A DNA stretch of 44,590 bases from an uncultured Ruminococcus sp. (GTDB lineage Bacteria > Bacillota > Clostridia > Oscillospirales > Ruminococcaceae): assembly GCA_900540005.1 (NCBI GenBank), contig UQEM01000004.1, forward strand, positions 1 through 44,590, written 5' to 3'. Each line of letters starts with the position of its first letter. Position 1 is the first letter of the stretch. Of the stretch, positions 8,348 to 17,360 are shown one piece after another. Made by a program: the position numbers and the translations under genes. Under the pieces are notes generated by a model that saw only the letters and a list, made by a program, of their open reading frames with translations, did no database searches and was not told the DNA's origin.

Positions 8348-10077
8348 TATTCCTCAGCTCCTTTCTGCTGCGAGTCGTAAACCTCGCGATAGATAGTGCT
8401 CGTTTTCATGAGCTCGTCATGCGTGCCTATATCGGTTATCTTTCCGCCGTCCATAACTATTATGCGGTCAGCGTCCTGAACGGACGAGATACGCTGTGCT
8501 ATGATGATAGTCGTGGTATCGGAAAGCTTTTCGCGGAAAGCGGCTCTTATCGAGCTGTCCGTTGCGGTATCGACTGCGCTCGTGGAGTCGTCAAGAATGA
8601 TTATCTTCGGCTTTTTGAGGAGAGCGCGCGCGATACAGAGTCTCTGCTTCTGACCGCCAGAAACATTTACGCCGCCCTGTCCGAGGTCGGTGTCGTAGCC
8701 GTCCGGAAAGTCCATGATAAAGTCGTGGGCGCAGGCGGACTTACAGGCATCGATCATCTCCTCATCTGTTGCGTTCTCGTCGCCCCATTTCAGGTTGTCC
8801 CTGATAGTTCCCGAAAACAGGACGTTCTTCTGGAGCACCATTGCGACCTGATTACGCAGAGTTTCAAGCGGATAGTCCCTGACGCTGTGACCGCCGACTA
8901 TCACCTCGCCCTGTGTTGCATCGTAAAGACGCGGTATAAGCTGAACCAGCGAGGACTTCGATGAACCCGTTCCGCCTATGATCCCGATAGTTTCTCCCGA
9001 CCTGATGTCGAGGCTGATGTTTTCGAGCGCGAGATTGTTCATATCGTCAAAATAGCTGAAGCTTACGTTCCTGAAGCTTATCGAGCCGTCCTGTGCGGAT
9101 ATCTGCGAACCGTTCTCAGCGTCCTTGATAGAAGGTTCTTCCTTGAGGACTTCGTAAATACGCTCCATTGACGCGCGTGAGATCACGAACATGATAAAGA
9201 GCATTGAGAGCATCATGAGCGACATGAGTATCTGTCCGACATACATGATGAAGCTTGAAAGCTCGCCCGTCTGGATATCGCCGGCTACAGCCATTTTTCC
9301 GCCGAACCATATGATAGCGGTAATGGTCGCGTACATACAAAGCTGCATGATAGGCATATTGAGGATAACGAGCTTTTCCGCAAAGAACTGCGCTGCTCTT
9401 ACCTCGTCCGTGCGCTCGGTAAAGCGCTCGTTTTCGTAGTCCTCGCGCGAGAAAGCCTTGACTACGCGGATACCCGTGAGGTTCTCCTGAACCTTTGCGT
9501 TCATGCTGTCGTAGCGGCTGAGCATTTTCTCAAAACGTGGGTGAGCCTTTGCGACGATCGTGAAAACCGCAGCTCCGAGTATCGGGACGGAAACGAGGAA
9601 CACCAGCGAGAGCTTTGCATTCTGCCTTACCGCCATGATAGTCGCAAAAATAAACATCATCGGCGAACGGAAAGCCATTCGTATGAACATCATGAAAGCA
9701 TTCTGAATGTTGGTAACGTCTGTGGTAAGACGCGTTGTGAGAGAGGCTGTTGAGAACTTATCCACGTTCGAGAACGAAAAGTCCTGAACCTTGCGGAAAA
9801 GCGCGCTCCTCAGATTTTTCGCGAAACCCATTGCGGCAACAGCGGCAAAGCGTCCCGACAAAGCGCCGAAGATAAGCGAGAACAGCGCCATGAGCACCAT
9901 AACTCCGCCCATAGCCGCCACATAGCTGACCTTGCCCTGTCTGATTCCGTCATCAATTATGTGCGCCATAACCAGCGGTATCGTTACCTCCATGGCAACT
10001 TCGCCGATAATGGTTACGGGAGCAAGAATTGCCTGTTTTTTGTAGTTTCCTATGTGTGAGAAAATTGTCTTATACAC
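8347..10077 (-). CDS. ABC exporter half-transporter, degenerate-site subunit (BmrC/TM287-like)
   Basis: 576 residues: six membrane helices followed by an ATPase domain with Walker A GGTGSSKS (368-375) and a normal signature VSGGQ (472-476). The Walker B catalytic Glu is replaced by Asp (ILDDSTS, Asp497) and the switch His by Gln (IIIAQRIS, Gln528). These are the classic substitutions of the non-hydrolysing site in heterodimeric exporters such as TM287/288 and BmrCD. The start codon is GTG, with AAGGAG eight bases upstream. The gene overlaps the next one by one base, so equal production of both halves is likely. Confidence 0.92.
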   Translation of the reverse strand: MYKTIFSHIGNYKKQAILAPVTIIGEVAMEVTIPLVMAHIIDDGIRQGKVSYVAAMGGVMVLMALFSLIFGALSGRFAAVAAMGFAKNLRSALFRKVQDFSFSNVDKFSTASLTTRLTTDVTNIQNAFMMFIRMAFRSPMMFIFATIMAVRQNAKLSLVFLVSVPILGAAVFTIVAKAHPRFEKMLSRYDSMNAKVQENLTGIRVVKAFSREDYENERFTERTDEVRAAQFFAEKLVILNMPIMQLCMYATITAIIWFGGKMAVAGDIQTGELSSFIMYVGQILMSLMMLSMLFIMFVISRASMERIYEVLKEEPSIKDAENGSQISAQDGSISFRNVSFSYFDDMNNLALENISLDIRSGETIGIIGGTGSSKSSLVQLIPRLYDATQGEVIVGGHSVRDYPLETLRNQVAMVLQKNVLFSGTIRDNLKWGDENATDEEMIDACKSACAHDFIMDFPDGYDTDLGQGGVNVSGGQKQRLCIARALLKKPKIIILDDSTSAVDTATDSSIRAAFREKLSDTTTIIIAQRISSVQDADRIIVMDGGKITDIGTHDELMKTSTIYREVYDSQQKGAEE

Positions 10078-10100
10078 AAATCATACTCCTTTCGTTATTT

Positions 10101-10130
10101 ACGGCAGCACCGGATCATCTCCGATGCCGT
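10101..10130 (-). other. Short intercistronic hairpin before the ABC genes
   Basis: ACGGCA (10101-10106) pairs with TGCCGT (10125-10130), with an inner CGGA/TCCG stem. It abuts the stop codon of the esterase gene. No T-run follows on the minus strand, so it is unlikely to be a full terminator. Confidence 0.45.
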
Positions 10131-11630
10131 CTATATTCTATGCTTAAACGGAGGAACGGGCAGACCATTCCTGCCGTAAAGCTCAACACTTGCGTAATTC
10201 GTCCACTTATAGCGGACTTCTGCTGTCGGAACGGGAGTATTTTCGAGAACTATCTCTGTTCCCTCGATATGTGCCCTGACGGAAATAAATTCCCCGTCCG
10301 TTCCTGCCGCCTCAAAGCCGTCCGGCTCACCTCTGAGGTCAAAGCCGTCACAGTTGTCGAAACGGAGCACAACACTTCCGCGGCAGTCCGTGAAATCGCG
10401 GAATACCGGCGGCAGAGCCTCCGACTTCGGCAGCCTGCCGTAAACCTCGCAAAGCGCCTGAAGGCAAAGCCTGTGACCTACGGGGGTCTTGTCTATCGGG
10501 TGAATGTTGTTGAATTCTCCGCAGTCAAGCGCGACCGCAAGTCCGGTGTTTCTGACCGTCTTATACACCCTCATCTGAGCCTCGCGTATTCCGCACCAGT
10601 GCTTGTGATCGGGGTCTGCCTTGAACCTGAACATCGGGAGCTGTACTATCATGAACGGCAGCTCGTCATCGAGCCACTTGCTTCTCCAGCAGTCGATCAG
10701 CGCGGTCAGAAGCTCGCGGTAGGTATCGGGGCGGTGGTCATCGGATTCGCCCTGATAATAGAGAAATCCCGCGATAGTATACGGACTGATCCGGCTTACC
10801 ATCGTATCATAAAGTCCGCACGGGCGCATAGGGTTCTTGCAGCCCATAGGGCCGGGATAGCGGTTCTCGCCGCATATTTCGAGGACTTTGTCCCACTCGA
10901 TATCGGGATTTTCCTCATAGCATTTCTGCATACGCTTTTCCCAAGCCTCGTGATAGGCTGTGTACTCGTCATACTCGTCTATCATCTGTTGTTCGGTCTT
11001 TCCCTCGCAGGCTTTGTCGTATTCATCTATATAGGGACGCAGGCGGCTGTCCTGCTCAAGGTAGGTACGGCTTATCCACGCGCTCGCGGAAGTTCCGCCC
11101 CAGTTGCAGCCTATCACGCCGACCGTCACGCCGAGTTTTCGGCTAAGTTCCTTTGCAAAATAGTAGCCTACCGCCGACCATGCACGGGAATTTTCCGCAG
11201 AGGGCATATCCCAGCGGCTCGCATTTTCAGAGCTTATAAGCTTATCGTCGGTCATCTCGCACTTTGGCGTGTAGTAAAAGCGCACATTCTCGTCCGCACA
11301 TTCGGCAAGAGCCTGCGCACTGTTTTTGTCGTTTTGCAGCTCAAATTCCATGTTGGACTGTCCGCCTGCGAGCCATACCTCGCCGATAGCAACATTCGTA
11401 AAAATAATACTGCCGCTCTCGGAACTCACCTCAACGGTAACGCTGCTGTGAGCCTCCATAGGCGGCAGAACGGCAGTCCAACTGCCGTTTGAAACGAGAG
11501 CCTCAGTGCCTATCTGAAGCTCAGGGATACTTACGCGGATATTCTCGTCTGCATCACACTGACCGAATATCCGCACATTCTTGCCTCTTTGCAGCACCAT
11601 ATTGCTGCTGAAAACAGGTGCGGTTTTCAT
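10131..11630 (-). CDS. Sialate O-acetylesterase-type SGNH hydrolase
   Basis: 499-residue protein of the sialate O-acetylesterase (SASA/DUF303) family. An N-terminal beta domain (MVLQR..KNVRIFG) leads into the hydrolase with the nucleophile motif GQSNM (Ser92), WGGTSASAW, the conserved YYQGESD block and a late His (NIHPIDKTPVGHR). Such enzymes remove O-acetyl groups from sialic acids or from plant polysaccharides; which one cannot be decided. There is no signal peptide, so it acts in the cytosol or on imported sugars. It lies three bases after the U32-like gene and 53 bases before the ABC exporter. Confidence 0.85.
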   Translation of the reverse strand: MKTAPVFSSNMVLQRGKNVRIFGQCDADENIRVSIPELQIGTEALVSNGSWTAVLPPMEAHSSVTVEVSSESGSIIFTNVAIGEVWLAGGQSNMEFELQNDKNSAQALAECADENVRFYYTPKCEMTDDKLISSENASRWDMPSAENSRAWSAVGYYFAKELSRKLGVTVGVIGCNWGGTSASAWISRTYLEQDSRLRPYIDEYDKACEGKTEQQMIDEYDEYTAYHEAWEKRMQKCYEENPDIEWDKVLEICGENRYPGPMGCKNPMRPCGLYDTMVSRISPYTIAGFLYYQGESDDHRPDTYRELLTALIDCWRSKWLDDELPFMIVQLPMFRFKADPDHKHWCGIREAQMRVYKTVRNTGLAVALDCGEFNNIHPIDKTPVGHRLCLQALCEVYGRLPKSEALPPVFRDFTDCRGSVVLRFDNCDGFDLRGEPDGFEAAGTDGEFISVRAHIEGTEIVLENTPVPTAEVRYKWTNYASVELYGRNGLPVPPFKHRI

Positions 11631-11633
11631 AGA

Positions 11634-12581
11634 TCAAACTCCTTCGTTTATGCTTATTACGTCGTTCGCCGCGCAGAAGTCTATGAGGGTATAGCGCGCT
11701 CTGTCGGCATATTCTGGTCTTGCCATGTAGTAAATGTATGTTTCGATGAGGTTGAACAGTCCTGCCGTTCTGCCCTCTATCTTGAACTGGTCAAAGCCCA
11801 TGGGGAGGTATTTTTCCCAGATATCGTCCGGTCTGATATTCGTTGAGAGGGTGCGGATATCAAAAATATCTCTTGTGAAGAACGGGCAGTTCTGATTTTT
11901 TCCGTCGCCGAAAACTATCGGATCATACGGCTGATCGGGATACTTGCGCACATGATTCGAGTAGCCTATCTGCTGAAGTCCGACATTGTAGTAGTGCTGT
12001 GCGCGATCGGGACATTTCGGACGGCAGTTGGAATTTACAAGAAATTCGCACTTCTCCTTATTCGGGAGCTTTTCAAGGATATCGAATCTGTTGTTGAGGT
12101 CGTAATCCACAACGACTATGTGATAATCCTTTTCAAGCTCTGCCGCAAGCCTTTCCCCGTCATCGAGCCTCTTGCAGGTCGAGCTTGTCAGCTTGTACTT
12201 GGGGTAGTTTTTGCGGATATAGTCCTCAAGGAGCGGCGAATTCACAATGACCTCGTTTAGCCCGTTATTCGCGAGAGCCATTACCATGTTGCACATCTTG
12301 TCGCCAAGGTGCTTTTTTTCAAGGGCAGGGTTAGTAAACGTGAACCTCAGTGGGATACCGCGCTCATTGAAAGCATTTATCGCGGTCTTGATGAATCGCT
12401 TGTCACAGATACCCTCCTGCGTTCTGCCGCCGTTCCATATCGAGGGCGGAAAGACCCCGTAGAATGAGGCTATCTCAACACCCTCGCGGAAAAGATCCGG
12501 ACGGTGTTTCAGCATTTCGGCTAACATCAGGTTCAGCTTGAAATTTCCCGAAAAATCGGGAAGATGAAATCTTACTCTCAT
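11634..12581 (-). CDS. U32-like TIM-barrel protein, putative Fe-S protein
   Basis: 315-residue protein I assign to the peptidase U32/UbiU-UbiV-like superfamily from the C-terminal motif FDQFKIEGR (263-271), the counterpart of the family's IDSFKIEGR, and from the repeated beta-alpha pattern. Cys178, Cys186, Cys190 and Cys232 are placed like the four cluster cysteines of that group. Family members are mostly RNA hydroxylases, ubiquinone hydroxylases or misnamed peptidases; I cannot pick a substrate. Its start overlaps the hydE stop by four bases (ATGA), with AAGGAG upstream. Two Fe-S enzymes precede it in the same run. Confidence 0.7.
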   Translation of the reverse strand: MRVRFHLPDFSGNFKLNLMLAEMLKHRPDLFREGVEIASFYGVFPPSIWNGGRTQEGICDKRFIKTAINAFNERGIPLRFTFTNPALEKKHLGDKMCNMVMALANNGLNEVIVNSPLLEDYIRKNYPKYKLTSSTCKRLDDGERLAAELEKDYHIVVVDYDLNNRFDILEKLPNKEKCEFLVNSNCRPKCPDRAQHYYNVGLQQIGYSNHVRKYPDQPYDPIVFGDGKNQNCPFFTRDIFDIRTLSTNIRPDDIWEKYLPMGFDQFKIEGRTAGLFNLIETYIYYMARPEYADRARYTLIDFCAANDVISINEGV

Positions 12582-13636
12582 AATTTTTCTCCTTGTGTAA
12601 AGTCCAAAGCGTCACCGCGCTCGGCGGCGACTGTGTATCCTACCGATTCTATTCTTCTTTGCAGGCAGCCGCGGCACTCCGCCGCTTCCTCGCCTGTGCA
12701 TATCTTGTTGTCGTACAGATCGTACTTTTTTCTGACCCTGACAGGCGAAAGGTTCGGCATTACCACGTTGCAGCCTGTTTGCAGTCCGAGTTCCCTGCCT
12801 GTCGGGGAGATCGTTCCAAGAGCAGTCGTTGCCGGAAGCAGCACTTTCGGGAACATTAGCCTCAGTATCCCGAGCAGTCTCAGCGTAAGTTCAAGCGTTC
12901 CGCCCTCCATGTCCGCAAACTGCGTAGAATGGTGCGGGACAAACGGGCCTATGCCTATCATCTGCGGCGCAAGTTCCTGCAAAAAGCGCAGGTCTGCGGT
13001 AAGGTGTTCAGTGGTCTGAAAGGGCGCTCCGACCATGAATCCCGCTCCGACCTGATAGCCAAGCTCTCTGAGCGTAAAAAGGCAGTTCTTGCGGTTTTCA
13101 AGGCTCATTTCCGAGGGGTGGAGCTTTGAGTAAAGTTCCTGTGAGGCTGCCTCGTGGCGCAGGAGATATCGGTCTGCACCGGCATTTTTCATTTGCTCAA
13201 AGCTGCTGCGCGAACGCTCGCCGAGAGACAGAGTTATGGCGCAGTCGGGGAATTTTGCGCGGATATCCGAAATTATACCGCACATAACGTCATCGGTGAA
13301 AGATCCGTCCTCGCCGCCCTGAAGCACAAATGTGCGGAAACCGAGACCGTAGCCGTTCTCACAGCAGGCAAGTATCTCCTCATGCGAGAGCCGATAGCGC
13401 TCGGCATCGCTGTTGCTGCGCCGTATCCCGCAGTAAAAGCAGTCATTGCGGCAGTATGAGGATATCTCGATAAGTCCGCGCAGATATACCTTGCTGCCGT
13501 ATTCTCTCCTGCGGACTTCATCGGCGCGCCTTTTCAGAAGTTCCGCCGCCTCTTTGCCGTCAGTCCCGATAAGCACAGCAAGTTCATCGTCCGTGAGGTC
13601 ACAAGTCCGGTAAAGCTTTTCAACAAGCCCAATCAT
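12578..13636 (-). CDS. hydE: [FeFe]-hydrogenase maturase HydE (radical SAM)
   Basis: Radical SAM enzyme of the HydE/BioB/PylB group with CRNDCFYC (Cys62, Cys66, Cys69, the CxxxCxxC cluster site) and the HydE-like string YCGIRRSN, followed by EGGTLELTLR and PATTALGT. HydE helps build the dithiolate bridge of the hydrogenase H-cluster. Neither hydF, hydG nor a hydrogenase is in the window; maturases are often scattered in Clostridia. Start uncertain: I prefer the ATG at 13636, four bases after the nadA stop; a TTG at 13651 would overlap nadA. PylB or a methylornithine-type role is less likely without pyl genes. Confidence 0.85.
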   Translation of the reverse strand: MIGLVEKLYRTCDLTDDELAVLIGTDGKEAAELLKRRADEVRRREYGSKVYLRGLIEISSYCRNDCFYCGIRRSNSDAERYRLSHEEILACCENGYGLGFRTFVLQGGEDGSFTDDVMCGIISDIRAKFPDCAITLSLGERSRSSFEQMKNAGADRYLLRHEAASQELYSKLHPSEMSLENRKNCLFTLRELGYQVGAGFMVGAPFQTTEHLTADLRFLQELAPQMIGIGPFVPHHSTQFADMEGGTLELTLRLLGILRLMFPKVLLPATTALGTISPTGRELGLQTGCNVVMPNLSPVRVRKKYDLYDNKICTGEEAAECRGCLQRRIESVGYTVAAERGDALDFTQGEKL

Positions 13637-13640
13637 CTTA

Positions 13641-14567
13641 TCAGCCGCCAAGGCGTATCATCTCGTCAATGCACTTTCTTGCGTCTGCAATAAGCTTGTC
13701 GTCCATAAGTATCTCGAAAGCCTCGCCGTTATCCATGCCTTTAAGCGAATTGTAAACATCGGGCAGAGTGGTGAGCTTCATGTTGCGGCAGACGATGTTC
13801 TTTGTAACGGGATAGAATTTCTTGTCAGGGCAGTCGTACTGGAGGTGCTCGGAAATAGAAGTTTCCGTTCCGATAATGAACTCCTTGCAGTCAGATCCCT
13901 TTGCAAACTGCATGATACCCGATGTAGAGCCTACATAGTCGGCAAGCTCAACAACTGCGGGAACGCACTCGGGGTGAACAAGGAACAGAGCGTTCGGGTG
14001 CTCCTCCCTGGCTTTCAGTGCCTCCTTTGCAGTTATAGCCGCATGGGTGGGACATCCTCCGTGCAGGAGCTTTATGTCCTTTTCGGGAACCTGTTTCTGA
14101 ACCCAGCTTCCGAGATTGCAGTCGGGGATGAACAGTATCTTGTCCGTGTCAAGAGCCTTTACGATACGCAGTGCGCTCGAAGATGTGACACAGACATCAC
14201 AGACGGTCTTGAGCGAGGCTGTTGTGTTTATGTAGGCAACAACGGTCCTTTCGGGGTCAGCCGCGCGGAGCTGTGAGATAAGCTCCCTGTCCATCTGCTC
14301 AGCCATCGGACAGCCTGCGTCCTTGTTTGCGAGAAAAACTCTTTTCTGCGGCGCGAGCATTTTAGCAGTCTCAGCCATGAAGTGAACTCCGCAGAAGAGA
14401 ATGTTGTCCGCGTCAGCATTTTTTGCATCAACGCTGAGTTTGTAGCTGTCGCCCGTAAAATCAGCGATCTCAACTATCTCCCTTGCTTGATAGCTGTGGG
14501 CGAGTATCACTGTATTTGTTTCTTTTTTAAGTTTCAGGATCTTATCCTGCAATTCGCGTACTGTCAT
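13641..14567 (-). CDS. nadA: Quinolinate synthase
   Basis: [4Fe-4S] enzyme that condenses iminoaspartate with dihydroxyacetone phosphate to quinolinate in NAD synthesis. 308 residues, normal for the short NadA type. The three cluster cysteines are Cys86 (DAGCPMAE), Cys170 (HGGCPTHA) and Cys258 (NIVCRNMK); YINTTASLK and a GSTSGI block are also present. AAGGAG lies eight bases before the ATG. Unusually, no nadB or nadC is adjacent; instead hydE follows directly. It is the first gene of the minus-strand run and has its own promoter. Confidence 0.95.
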   Translation of the reverse strand: MTVRELQDKILKLKKETNTVILAHSYQAREIVEIADFTGDSYKLSVDAKNADADNILFCGVHFMAETAKMLAPQKRVFLANKDAGCPMAEQMDRELISQLRAADPERTVVAYINTTASLKTVCDVCVTSSSALRIVKALDTDKILFIPDCNLGSWVQKQVPEKDIKLLHGGCPTHAAITAKEALKAREEHPNALFLVHPECVPAVVELADYVGSTSGIMQFAKGSDCKEFIIGTETSISEHLQYDCPDKKFYPVTKNIVCRNMKLTTLPDVYNSLKGMDNGEAFEILMDDKLIADARKCIDEMIRLGG

Positions 14568-14679
14568 AATAGCAACTCCTTAAAATGGAATAAAACTCAA
14601 GCCTCTACCCATAGCAGTTTTTCGCAAGTTTCCGACATATATTTGCATACTATTTTAAATAAAGGCACATAATGCTTAC

Positions 14680-14708
14680 ATTATATCACAATACTGTGAA
14701 TAAATCAA
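14680..14708 (-). promoter_or_regulatory. Promoter of the nadA-hydE run
   Basis: Minus strand: -35 TTGATT (14708-14703), 17-base spacer, -10 TATAAT (14685-14680). It leaves a leader of about 105 bases before nadA. Confidence 0.75.
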
Positions 14709-14809
14709 CAGTCAAAGCCGGTCCAATCTCTAAAAAAAGCAGGATCTATGCCGTATAAGGCCGCAGAACTGCTGCCTGCCTTTCCGTGCGTTCCTTTGGC
14801 TGAAAATAT

Positions 14810-14838
14810 TTGACATTGGATTTATTGCGTGATATAAT
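14810..14838 (+). promoter_or_regulatory. Consensus promoter of the hydrolase-murF-ddl operon
   Basis: -35 TTGACA (14810-14815), 17-base spacer, -10 TATAAT (14833-14838): a perfect sigma-70 match, about 105 bases before the first gene. Confidence 0.85.
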
Positions 14839-14948
14839 AAAACTAATAATGCGCACAGCCAGTGCGTTATTGCTTAAAATGTGTATGTGCAGCCGAAGAA
14901 AGAGCATAGATATATATAAGGCTGCAAATAAATTAATGGAGACTGCCA

Positions 14949-15722
14949 ATGTACAAAACAGTAAACGGTATCAGGATAAATTACGAGGAAAAGGGCGAGG
15001 GCGAGCTTATCGTGCTCCTTCACGGCTGGGGAAGCAACATCAGGCTTTTTGCCAATCTCATCGCCCTGCTCTCACGCAAATACAAAGTCGTTGCAATGGA
15101 TATGCCCGGATTCGGCGAAAGTCAGGAGCCTCCGGCGGCGTGGGACGTCAGCGACTATGTGCAGTTCGTTGTCGATTTTCTGAGCGACTACAGCGACAAG
15201 AAGATAATGTTTCTCGGTCACAGTTTCGGCGGACGCGTCATTATCAAGCTAAACAGCCGCGGCGACCTGCCCTTTGAGGTATCCAAGGTGATACTCGTGG
15301 ACAGCGCAGGCATACTGCCGCCGAAAACCAACAAGAAAAGCTGGCGCACACGCTGGTACAAAATGGGCAAGGCTGTCCTCTCAACAAAGCTTGCACAGCT
15401 TATTGCGCCCGACGCTCTCGAAAACTTCCGCAAGAAAATGGGAAGCGCCGACTACGCCGCAGCCTCTCCGCTGATGAGACAGGTGCTTGTCAAGACCGTC
15501 AATGAAGATCTGGAGCCGCTCCTGCCGAATATCAAGTGCCCGACTCTCCTTGTGTGGGGCGTGAACGACACGGCTACTCCGCTTTCAGACGGTGAAAAAA
15601 TGGAGAAGCTCATTCCCGATGCAGGCCTTGTAAAGCTCGAAAACGCGGGGCACTACTCCTTCCTTGAACAGCAGTTCATTTTCAACCGCGTAATGTGCTC
15701 GTTCCTCAAAATCGAAGAATAA
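14949..15722 (+). CDS. Alpha/beta hydrolase, function unknown
   Basis: 257-residue alpha/beta-hydrolase fold enzyme. The oxyanion stretch LLHGWGSN, the nucleophile elbow GHSFGG (Ser92), an acid in WGVNDTATP and the catalytic His in NAGHYSFLEQ form a complete triad, with a cap region around 130-185. No signal peptide or membrane segment. The substrate cannot be read from sequence; ester or amide hydrolases of this group are annotated very broadly. It is the first gene of an operon whose next two genes are a MurF-like ligase and Ddl, which hints at a cell-wall-related substrate, but that is inference. GGAG precedes the ATG. Confidence 0.85.
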   Translation: MYKTVNGIRINYEEKGEGELIVLLHGWGSNIRLFANLIALLSRKYKVVAMDMPGFGESQEPPAAWDVSDYVQFVVDFLSDYSDKKIMFLGHSFGGRVIIKLNSRGDLPFEVSKVILVDSAGILPPKTNKKSWRTRWYKMGKAVLSTKLAQLIAPDALENFRKKMGSADYAAASPLMRQVLVKTVNEDLEPLLPNIKCPTLLVWGVNDTATPLSDGEKMEKLIPDAGLVKLENAGHYSFLEQQFIFNRVMCSFLKIEE

Positions 15723-15745
15723 CCGCGAACTTTAAGGAGATACCA

Positions 15746-17329
15746 ATGAATACAGTTATCTGGATAATCTATACAGCCGTTTCACTCGCGGCGATCATCT
15801 TCCTTAGTCTGAGAGAGTTCCATATGCTCCAGCTAAACGGATACAAGACCCCCGAACATTCACGGTGGATGAAGAAAAACTTCCGCCGCTACATATTCCC
15901 GTTAGTGCTGCTTATAGTGCAGTTCGGGCTTATCCCCCTCACAGGAGGCGGCAGGACGGCGATCCTTATAGCGCTGTGCGTGATGGATCTGTTTATAATC
16001 CTTGCCAACAAACCGGGCAAAAAATTCAAAAAGCCGCTCGTCTACACCGCAAGAGTAAAGCGAATGATGACAACGTTCTTTATACTTGTTGCCCTCATCA
16101 TCGCAGGCAGCAGCTTCTTCTGGTCGCTCGACCTCAAAAAGCCGTGGATCTACCTCTTTACAGGCTCGGCGCTTTATCTGACGCCTATTCTCGTGCCGCT
16201 CTCGAACCTCATCAACAAGCCGATAGAAAAGGCTGTTCAGAACTGGTATATAAACGATGCAAAGAAAAAGCTTGGATCAATGCCCTCGCTCCACACGGTA
16301 GGTATCACGGGAAGCTACGGCAAAACAAGCATGAAATTCTACCTCAGTGAACTCCTTTCGTCTAAGTATGAGACGCTGAAAACTCCCGAGAGTTTCAACA
16401 CTCCCATGGGAGTTACAATAACGGTAAGGCGCGATCTGAAGCCGACACATGAGTATTTCATCTGTGAAATGGGTGCGCGCAGAGTCCACGAGATAAAAGA
16501 ACTTTGCGGTATCGCTCACCCGAATGACGGTATCATAACCTCGGTCGGTCCTCAGCACCTTGAAACATTCCGCTCGATCGAAAACGTGGTCAACACCAAG
16601 TTTGAACTTGCTGACAGCGTTCAGGCTGCCGGCGGAAAAATATACCTTAACGGCGACAATGAGCTTATCCGTGCGAAAGCTCCGCAATACAAAAACACCG
16701 TCCTCTACGGACTCAGCGAGGGCAACGACTGGCGCGCCGCCGATATCTCGGTCTCTGACCGCGGAACTGAATTCACGGTCATTCCCCCGAACGGCGAACC
16801 TGTACGCTTTTCGATGAAGCTACTCGGCGAGCACAATGTTCAGAACGTTCTCGGAGCTATAGCATACGCGGCAGGCACAGGCATACCGCTCGAAAAACTC
16901 GTTCTTCCCGTCAAGAGGATAGCCGCTGTTCCGCACCGTCTCCAGCTTCTCGACAAGGGCAACGGTCTCACATTCATTGATGATGCGTACAACTCAAACC
17001 CGAGCGGCTGCCGTGCGGCTCTCAACGTCCTCGGACTGTTCGATGCGTGCCGCATTCTCGTGACCCCCGGCATGGTCGAACTTGGCGCAAAGCAGGAGGA
17101 ACTGAACTATGAGTTCGGTCAGGAGGCAGCCAAGTCCTGCGATTACATCGTTCTCGTAGGCAAGGCGCAGACCGTCCCGATCTTCAACGGGATCAGGGAC
17201 GCCGGCTTTGATATGGAACGCGTTTACGTTGCTGACGGACTCGGCGAGGCTCTCGACAAAGTCCGCGCATATTCAACAGACAAGAAAAAGGTCGTACTCT
17301 TAGAGAACGATCTGCCTGATAATTATTAA
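15746..17329 (+). CDS. murF: Membrane-anchored MurF-like Mur ligase
   Basis: 527 residues. About five membrane helices (3-22, 49-66, 70-87, 107-124, 133-155) precede a Mur ligase: P-loop GITGSYGKTS (186-195), central domain with CEMGARRVHEIKELC, DDAYNSNP and a C-terminal Rossmann-like domain with TPGMVELG. MurF adds D-Ala-D-Ala to the UDP-MurNAc-tripeptide; the next gene is D-Ala-D-Ala ligase, which supports this role. Normal MurF is soluble and about 450 aa, so the N-terminal membrane module is the odd part, and other Mur-ligase substrates remain possible. ATG at 15746 chosen because AAGGAGA lies five bases upstream; a longer in-frame start at 15695 overlaps the hydrolase. Confidence 0.8.
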   Translation: MNTVIWIIYTAVSLAAIIFLSLREFHMLQLNGYKTPEHSRWMKKNFRRYIFPLVLLIVQFGLIPLTGGGRTAILIALCVMDLFIILANKPGKKFKKPLVYTARVKRMMTTFFILVALIIAGSSFFWSLDLKKPWIYLFTGSALYLTPILVPLSNLINKPIEKAVQNWYINDAKKKLGSMPSLHTVGITGSYGKTSMKFYLSELLSSKYETLKTPESFNTPMGVTITVRRDLKPTHEYFICEMGARRVHEIKELCGIAHPNDGIITSVGPQHLETFRSIENVVNTKFELADSVQAAGGKIYLNGDNELIRAKAPQYKNTVLYGLSEGNDWRAADISVSDRGTEFTVIPPNGEPVRFSMKLLGEHNVQNVLGAIAYAAGTGIPLEKLVLPVKRIAAVPHRLQLLDKGNGLTFIDDAYNSNPSGCRAALNVLGLFDACRILVTPGMVELGAKQEELNYEFGQEAAKSCDYIVLVGKAQTVPIFNGIRDAGFDMERVYVADGLGEALDKVRAYSTDKKKVVLLENDLPDNY

Positions 17330-17360
17330 TCACTACTCAGATAAAAAGGAGAAATTTATC

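Larger units (their letters stand above)
14568..14948. other. Divergent promoter region between nadA and the alpha/beta hydrolase gene
   Basis: 381 bases without a convincing gene. It holds a minus-strand promoter (14680-14708) and a plus-strand promoter (14810-14838). Nothing else was recognised: no clear operator, riboswitch or small gene. Confidence 0.75.

Noticed and set aside
12578..13636. Calling the radical SAM protein BioB (biotin synthase)
   Set aside because: The CRNDCFYCGIRRSN region and lack of other biotin genes fit HydE better.
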